From assembly GCA_964398855.1 (NCBI GenBank), contig CAYNOQ010000003.1, forward strand, positions 1-64,000: a DNA stretch of 64,000 nt. The letters run 5' to 3'. The DNA is from Mariniphaga sp964398855 (GTDB taxonomy: Bacteria; Bacteroidota; Bacteroidia; Bacteroidales; Prolixibacteraceae). The notes under the pieces were generated by a model. That model was not told the DNA's origin, did no database searches, and was given only the letters and a program-made list of their open reading frames with translations. The translations under genes were made by a program, and so were the position numbers. Positions 59,242 to 64,000 of the stretch are shown piece by piece (positions within the stretch are counted from its first letter, which is position 1; each line of letters begins with the position of its first letter).

Positions 59242-61974
59242 ATGGATAAATTTTCATCGGTTGGAAATCAGGAACAGGATACGATAGATGACCTGTATAA
59301 ATTATACCTCGAAAACCCTGAATCGCTTGACAAAAGCTGGCAGCACTTTTTTGCAGGATTTGAACTGGCACGCACCGGTTATACCGATCAGCAAACCCCG
59401 GCTGCCGATAGCAATCTTCACAAGGAATTTGCAATTTTTGACCTGATTCACAGTTACCGCCAACGCGGTCATCTGTTCACGAAAACCAATCCCGTGCGTG
59501 CACGGCGGCAATATTCGCCCACTTTAGACATCGAAAATTTCGGTCTTTCAAAAGATGATTTGGTAACCACGTTTCAGGCAGGAAAAGAGATTGGCATAGG
59601 TCCCGCCAAACTGAAAGATATTGTTGAGCATCTGGAAGCAACATACTGTCGCTCAATAGGTGTGGAATATCTTTATGTAAGGGATCGGGAGATGGTGCAG
59701 TGGCTAAAGGAAAAAATGGAGGGCAGCCGCAATACGGGAGTATTTTCCGAAGAAAAAAGGAGAGATATTTTTTATCATCTGAAGATTGCAGCTGGTTTTG
59801 AGCATTTCATTCACAAGAAATTTGTCGGTCAAAAGCGGTTCTCTCTCGAAGGCGCCGAAAGTTTGATTCCAGCATTGGACTCGATTATTGAACGTGGTGC
59901 CGAATTGGGTATAGAAGAGTTCGTTATCGGCATGGCTCACAGGGGAAGGCTGAATGTTTTAGCCAATATTATCGAAAAACCGTACGAATATATTTTCAAG
60001 GAATTTTACGGAAAGGAGTACGAAGAAGATATCTGGAACGGTGATGTGATGTATCATCTGGGTTATGAAAATGAAGTTCAGACCGATTACGGAAAAAATG
60101 TAAAACTGAAGCTTTTGCCCAATCCGTCTCATCTGGAGGCAGTTGGACCTATTGTTCAGGGAATGGTGCGCTCCCGGATCAATTCGGTGTATGACAGCGA
60201 TTACAGCAAAGCCGCCGGAATTATTATTCACGGCGATGCGGCAATTGCAGCGCAGGGCGTGGTTTATGAAACCATTCAGATGTCGCAGCTCAAAGGTTAC
60301 AGAACGGGGGGAACCATTCATTTAGTTATCAACAATCAGGTGGGATTCACAACATCCTATCTCGATGCCCGGTCAAGTACCTACAGCACCGGTGTTGCAA
60401 AGGTTACCCGCTCGCCCGTTTTTCACGTAAACGGAGATGACGTGGAAGCAATGGTTTACACGATTCAGTTAGCAATGGAGTTCAGACAAAAGTTTCATAC
60501 TGATGTGTTTATTGATATTCTTTGTTATCGCAAGTACGGACACAACGAAGGGGATGAACCCCGCTTTACCCAGCCTCTGCTTTATAAAATTATTGAAAAA
60601 CATCCCAATCCGCGTGATATTTATGCTCAGAAACTGGAGAAACTCGGCATTATGACTGCAAAAGAGTCACAGGAGATGGTCAGGAGTTTTGATCAGTTAT
60701 TAGAAGAAAAATTTAAAGAGTCGGAAAAAATTGAACGGATGAAAATCCGTAAATTTCTGGTAAATGAATATGCTTCCTATGAGATGCCGAGTAAAACCAT
60801 GTTTCACCAATCGGTGAACACCGGTGTTCCGGCAAAAACACTTTTTGAAATTGCCGATTCCATAAATAATTTGCCTGAAAACCTCACCTTTTTCAAAAAA
60901 GTAAATCGCATTTTATCTGACAGGCGCATTATGATGCTGGATAACCGTCTTGATTGGGCAATGGCAGAATTGCTTGCCTACGGATCATTAGTAATTGAAG
61001 GGCATCCGGTGCGAATCAGCGGGCAGGACAGCGAGCGGGGTACTTTTGCCCATCGTCATGCCTCTTTTGTGGTGGAAGGTTGTGAAGATAAGTACTTTCC
61101 ACTAAAACATATTTCTGAAAATCAGGCAACTTTTCATGTCTATAATTCGCTGCTTTCGGAATATGCCGCGTTAGGTTTTGAATACGGCTACGCTTTGGGC
61201 AAACCCAACGGCTTGACAATCTGGGAAGCACAGTTTGGCGATTTTGCAAATATGGCACAGGCTATTATTGATCAGTATATCTCGTCAGCATTCGAAAAAT
61301 GGGGATTGATGAACAACCTTGTGTTGTTGCTGCCTCACGGTTTTGAAGGGCAGGGACCCGAACACTCCAGTGCGCGGATTGAGCGCTTTCTCGAATTGTC
61401 TGCCAACAATAATATGCAGGTGGTGACGCCGTCAACGCCCGCCAATATGTTTCATCTGCTGCGAAGGCAGGTAAAAATGAAGATGAGACTGCCGCTTGTT
61501 GTTTTAACACCAAAGAGTCTGCTACGCCATCCGATGGTGGTTTCAACGGTTGACAGTCTTGCAAAAGGCGCTTTCATGGAAGTGATTGACGATGCCGAAG
61601 CTATTCCCGAGGCAATTGATAAGCTGGTGTTTACCTCAGGCAGGCTCTACTATGACCTGCTCAAGTATAAGATGGAAAATGCGCTGACGAATGTGGCAAT
61701 TGTGCGGATTGAGCAAATTTTTCCGCTTCCCCTGAAACAGATCAACAAAATTCTGGGAAAATACAAAACAGCAAACATAATCTGGGCGCAGGATGAACCT
61801 GAGAATATGGGAATCTGGCCCTTTCTGAACAGAAAATTAGGTTCTTTAAACTTTAAGGTTGTTGCCCGCCCGGAGAGTGCAAGTCCGGCTGTTGGTCTGA
61901 TGGGAAAACATCAGAAAGAACTGGAAAGAATATTATCGGAGATATTTCAGGTAGAAGAAGTTATAGCCTCATAA
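59242..61974 (+). CDS. sucA: 2-oxoglutarate dehydrogenase E1 component
   Basis: A 910-residue TPP-dependent decarboxylase of the citric acid cycle, close to the 933 residues of E. coli SucA. The N-terminal LYKLYLENPESLDKSWQHFF matches the E1-specific leader that contacts the complex. Conserved blocks are FVIGMAHRGRLNVLANI, NPSHLEAVGPIVQGM, GDAAIAAQGVVYET (TPP binding), RKYGHNEGDEPRFTQP and SGQDSERGTFAHRHA. It oxidatively decarboxylates 2-oxoglutarate and hands the succinyl group to E2, encoded 11 nt downstream. No E3 gene is in the window. Confidence 0.96.
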   Translation: MDKFSSVGNQEQDTIDDLYKLYLENPESLDKSWQHFFAGFELARTGYTDQQTPAADSNLHKEFAIFDLIHSYRQRGHLFTKTNPVRARRQYSPTLDIENFGLSKDDLVTTFQAGKEIGIGPAKLKDIVEHLEATYCRSIGVEYLYVRDREMVQWLKEKMEGSRNTGVFSEEKRRDIFYHLKIAAGFEHFIHKKFVGQKRFSLEGAESLIPALDSIIERGAELGIEEFVIGMAHRGRLNVLANIIEKPYEYIFKEFYGKEYEEDIWNGDVMYHLGYENEVQTDYGKNVKLKLLPNPSHLEAVGPIVQGMVRSRINSVYDSDYSKAAGIIIHGDAAIAAQGVVYETIQMSQLKGYRTGGTIHLVINNQVGFTTSYLDARSSTYSTGVAKVTRSPVFHVNGDDVEAMVYTIQLAMEFRQKFHTDVFIDILCYRKYGHNEGDEPRFTQPLLYKIIEKHPNPRDIYAQKLEKLGIMTAKESQEMVRSFDQLLEEKFKESEKIERMKIRKFLVNEYASYEMPSKTMFHQSVNTGVPAKTLFEIADSINNLPENLTFFKKVNRILSDRRIMMLDNRLDWAMAELLAYGSLVIEGHPVRISGQDSERGTFAHRHASFVVEGCEDKYFPLKHISENQATFHVYNSLLSEYAALGFEYGYALGKPNGLTIWEAQFGDFANMAQAIIDQYISSAFEKWGLMNNLVLLLPHGFEGQGPEHSSARIERFLELSANNNMQVVTPSTPANMFHLLRRQVKMKMRLPLVVLTPKSLLRHPMVVSTVDSLAKGAFMEVIDDAEAIPEAIDKLVFTSGRLYYDLLKYKMENALTNVAIVRIEQIFPLPLKQINKILGKYKTANIIWAQDEPENMGIWPFLNRKLGSLNFKVVARPESASPAVGLMGKHQKELERILSEIFQVEEVIAS

Positions 61975-61985
61975 TAAAGACGAAA

Positions 61986-63287
61986 ATGATATTAGAAGTT
62001 AAAGTTCCCAGTCCGGGTGAATCCATTGTTGAAGTGGAAATTGGCGCCTGGCTTGTTGAAAACGGTTCGGTGGTTGCAAAAGATCAGGAGATTGCCGAAG
62101 TGGAGTCAGACAAAGCCACCCTGACAATTATTGCCGCAGAAGCGGGAAAAATTGATATTCTTGTTGCCGAAGGAGAGACCGTAGCAGTTGGCGCTGTGGC
62201 TTGTACCATAGATACCAGCGTTCAGCCTCCGGCAGAAGATGTTGCCGAAAAGCAGGAAGAAGCTGTTCCGGTTCAGGAAACAAATGAGCGGGAACAGGTG
62301 CCGGTACAGGAAGAATCTGTAGAAGTTACTCCGGTTCCTCAGCCGGAAAAGCTTTCGGAAACGGGAACTTCTTCCGAAACCGGACAGGTAAAAGTTACTC
62401 CGCTTGCCAAAGAGCTGATGAAGGAGCACGGAATTTCGGTGGAAGAGGTGATTCAGGGGCTGAAACGTTTGGGGAAAAAAGAAGTGGAGACAGTAATCAG
62501 TGCCAAAGACAGCTTTTCTGCACTGTCGCCTAATGAAACCCAACCCACTCAGATTTCCCGTGAAGTGGACAAAATCCGACTCACTGCGCTTCGCCGCAAA
62601 CTTAGTGAACGATTGGTGGCCGTGAAGAATGAAACTGCCATGCTCACCACTTTCAATGAAGTGGATATGAGTCGTGTCATGGAGCTGCGAAAAAAATACC
62701 AGCAGCAGTTTGTGGATAAATATGGCTACAAAGTGGGGTTTATGTCATTTTTTGCAACAGCAGCAACGGTGGCAATGAATTTTCATCCGTTGGTGAATGC
62801 ACAGTTGGGAGATGATGAGATTATCTCGCCCCGTTACGTGGATATTGGAATCGCAGTTTCAACACCAAGAGGGCTGATGGTGCCTGTTATTCGAAACACG
62901 GAAAGCAAAACAATCGCTCAGATTGAGCTGGAAATCAAAGAGCTTGCAGAAAAGGCACGAAACAAAAAAATCACGGTTGATGAGCTGACCGGCGGAACTT
63001 TCACTATCACCAACGGGGGAGTGTTCGGGTCGCTGCTTTCCACGCCACTGATTAACCCGCCGCAGTCGGCTATTCTCGGTTTGCACAATATTGTGGAAAG
63101 ACCCGTCGCGATTGATGGACAGGTGGTTATCCGTCCGATGATGTACACTGCCTTATCTTACGACCACCGTGTTATTGATGGAAAAGATTCCGTGAGTTTT
63201 TTGCTGAAAATTAAGGAACTGATCGAAAATCCGGAAAGGCTGCTGACCGGCGGAAATGAATTTGAAAAAGTTTTACTGGGTGTTTAA
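61986..63287 (+). CDS. sucB: 2-oxoglutarate dehydrogenase E2, dihydrolipoyl succinyltransferase
   Basis: A 433-residue E2 protein. The lipoyl domain (1-75) bears lipoylated Lys43 in VESDKATL. A Glu/Val/Pro-rich linker covers about 80-135. The peripheral-subunit-binding domain (VTPLAKELMKEHGISVEEV) follows near 137-165. The catalytic acyltransferase domain (about 195-433) ends with YDHRVIDGKDSVSFL, containing the active-site His and Asp. GGTFTITNGGVFGSLLSTPLINPPQSAILG is the typical SucB block. With sucA it forms the core of the complex. Its 3' end overlaps the opposite-strand membrane-protein gene by 4 nt. Confidence 0.95.
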   Translation: MILEVKVPSPGESIVEVEIGAWLVENGSVVAKDQEIAEVESDKATLTIIAAEAGKIDILVAEGETVAVGAVACTIDTSVQPPAEDVAEKQEEAVPVQETNEREQVPVQEESVEVTPVPQPEKLSETGTSSETGQVKVTPLAKELMKEHGISVEEVIQGLKRLGKKEVETVISAKDSFSALSPNETQPTQISREVDKIRLTALRRKLSERLVAVKNETAMLTTFNEVDMSRVMELRKKYQQQFVDKYGYKVGFMSFFATAATVAMNFHPLVNAQLGDDEIISPRYVDIGIAVSTPRGLMVPVIRNTESKTIAQIELEIKELAEKARNKKITVDELTGGTFTITNGGVFGSLLSTPLINPPQSAILGLHNIVERPVAIDGQVVIRPMMYTALSYDHRVIDGKDSVSFLLKIKELIENPERLLTGGNEFEKVLLGV

Positions 63288-63688
63288 AGTTTTTTGATAA
63301 AGCTTTTCCGGTTTAGCCAGTATCCCGCAATAAAAATCAGGGTAAAAATGGCATTGGTTTGAGAAAATGCCTGCCAGTCGCTCCAGATAACCGGAACGAA
63401 AAGTATCACCAGTTGTGTGAAAATATAGAGATACAACCCGTCTGCATGTAATTTCCACATCCTTATTGCACCTGTCAGTGAGAGCGCATTCATCGCCATC
63501 AAAAGGGTGAAATATGTCGGGGAGAGCATTTCAGTATTGCTCCACGAGGAGTATTTGATGATTATTTCGGTTGCTTTTTCGAAAAAGAGAGACGCCAGAA
63601 AGTAACCTGCGAAACCAATAGTGCTTCCGATAAATGTGAGCAGGCATAAAGCGCTTAAAAAAGGAGTGCGTTGTGTTGTTTTTTCCAA
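63284..63688 (-). CDS. Small four-helix membrane protein
   Basis: A 134-residue protein with four predicted membrane helices (for example FIGSTIGFAGYFLASLFF, YFTLLMAMNALSLTGAI, YIFTQLVILFVPVIW, AIFTLIFIAGYWL). I do not recognise its family. The only start giving the full protein is TTG at 63688-63686; the first internal ATG would remove the first helix. A minus-strand -7 element, TATTTTTG at 63723-63716, lies about 28 nt before the TTG, supporting transcription. It overlaps the sucB end by 4 nt and is divergent from glyA. Confidence 0.65.
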   Translation of the reverse strand: MEKTTQRTPFLSALCLLTFIGSTIGFAGYFLASLFFEKATEIIIKYSSWSNTEMLSPTYFTLLMAMNALSLTGAIRMWKLHADGLYLYIFTQLVILFVPVIWSDWQAFSQTNAIFTLIFIAGYWLNRKSFIKKL

Positions 63689-63715
63689 CTCTTTTATTTT
63701 TAAAAATTAACTGTT

Positions 63716-63723
63716 CAAAAATA
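63716..63723 (-). promoter_or_regulatory. -7 element for the small membrane protein gene
   Basis: Read on the minus strand, TATTTTTG matches TAnnTTTG upstream of the TTG start at 63688. No -33 TTG at normal spacing. Confidence 0.45.
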
Positions 63724-63769
63724 GTGAGTTTTCCCGGATATAATTTTCCCCGACTTTTTTAAAATGTTA

Positions 63770-63777
63770 TACCTTTG
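63770..63777 (+). promoter_or_regulatory. -7 element for glyA
   Basis: TACCTTTG matches TAnnTTTG, 28 nt before the ATG at 63806. Confidence 0.55.
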
Positions 63778-63805
63778 ACGCTGATTTTTCAAAAATAACG
63801 CTAAA

Positions 63806-64000
63806 ATGAAAAGAGATTCACTGGTTTTCGATATTATTAAAAAGGAACATGAGCGGCAGTTGAACGGAATTGAGCTGATTGCTTCTGAGAATTTTGTGAG
63901 CGACCAGGTGATGGAAGCCATGGGTTCGGTTTTGACCAATAAATATGCCGAAGGCTATCCGGGACGTAGATATTATGGTGGTTGTCAGTTTGTTGACCAG
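63806..64000 (+). CDS. glyA: Serine hydroxymethyltransferase, 5' end only
   Basis: The first 65 codons of glyA; the window ends inside the gene. DIIKKEHERQLNGIELIASENFVSDQVMEAMGSVLTNKYAEGYPGRRYYGGCQFVD is the unmistakable GlyA N-terminus, with the IASENF and YAEGYPGxRYYGGC blocks. The enzyme is a PLP-dependent cytoplasmic transferase linking serine, glycine and tetrahydrofolate. The start is ATG 63806 with a good -7 element upstream. Confidence 0.95.
   Translation, partial: MKRDSLVFDIIKKEHERQLNGIELIASENFVSDQVMEAMGSVLTNKYAEGYPGRRYYGGCQFVDQ

Noticed and set aside
1..64000. Depletion of GATATC sites caused by the EcoRV-like system
   Set aside because: About thirteen sites were found by eye, close to the random expectation, so no avoidance can be claimed.

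Overview
This window reads as a chromosomal segment from a member of the Bacteroidota, probably an environmental Bacteroidales or Marinilabiliales-type organism. Supporting marks are the fused LpxC/FabZ gene, the gene order HD hydrolase-lpxD-lpxC/fabZ-lpxA, a Rho factor with a long charged insertion, a pyruvate:ferredoxin oxidoreductase, many lipoprotein signals on glycosidases, and repeated matches to the Bacteroidota promoter -7 element TAnnTTTG. No rRNA, tRNA, CRISPR array, prophage or transposase was seen. A run of exactly 100 N (33597-33696) is a scaffold gap, so the true distance across it is unknown.

Region 1 (1-25604) is a carbohydrate locus centred on three GH92 alpha-mannosidases. 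A DUF4143-type ATPase (292-1449) precedes it. The first GH92 (minus strand) has Gln instead of Glu at the general-acid position, a change associated with mannosyl-phospho-mannose uncapping. A second GH92 carries chitobiase-C-like and PA14-like domains and is followed by a purple-acid-phosphatase-like enzyme, an unknown membrane protein and a FucP-like MFS sugar transporter. A compact EcoRV-type restriction-modification pair (11023-12911) interrupts the locus. Then comes a tight operon: LacI regulator, ROK kinase, GmhA-like SIS isomerase, third GH92, a HldE-like kinase fused to a HAD phosphatase, a deoxyhypusine-synthase-like protein, an AGE-family epimerase, an SSS symporter and a PA14-bearing phosphoesterase. 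The same 12-bp near-palindrome (TAAACCGTTTTA or its exact reverse complement) lies upstream of both the second GH92 and the ROK gene and is a good candidate for the LacI operator. The proposed job is breakdown of phosphorylated mannans or high-mannose glycans, with import and conversion of mannose. No SusC/SusD pair is present.

Region 2 (25615-37183) is a second catabolic locus: a metallo-beta-lactamase-fold hydrolase and an AraC regulator on the minus strand, divergent from a DapA/NanA-family aldolase, an SSS symporter, a BNR-repeat sialidase-like lipoprotein and a BNR/ChbG-deacetylase fusion. Beyond the gap lie a neutral-ceramidase-like protein, a glycerophosphodiesterase and an alpha/beta hydrolase.

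Region 3 (37256-64000) is mostly housekeeping: lipid A synthesis (lpxD, lpxC/fabZ, lpxA), thiL, the Suf iron-sulphur operon (sufB, C, D, S, an SBF-type transporter, sufE, a DUF59 gene), queG, nifJ, a second ATPase with a substituted Walker B glutamate, rho, a small cupin protein, sucA, sucB, a small membrane protein and the 5' end of glyA. Two gene-poor stretches (33229-33712 and 57925-58748) are full of degenerate, related intergenic repeats. All functional statements come from reading motifs by eye; no database search was run.
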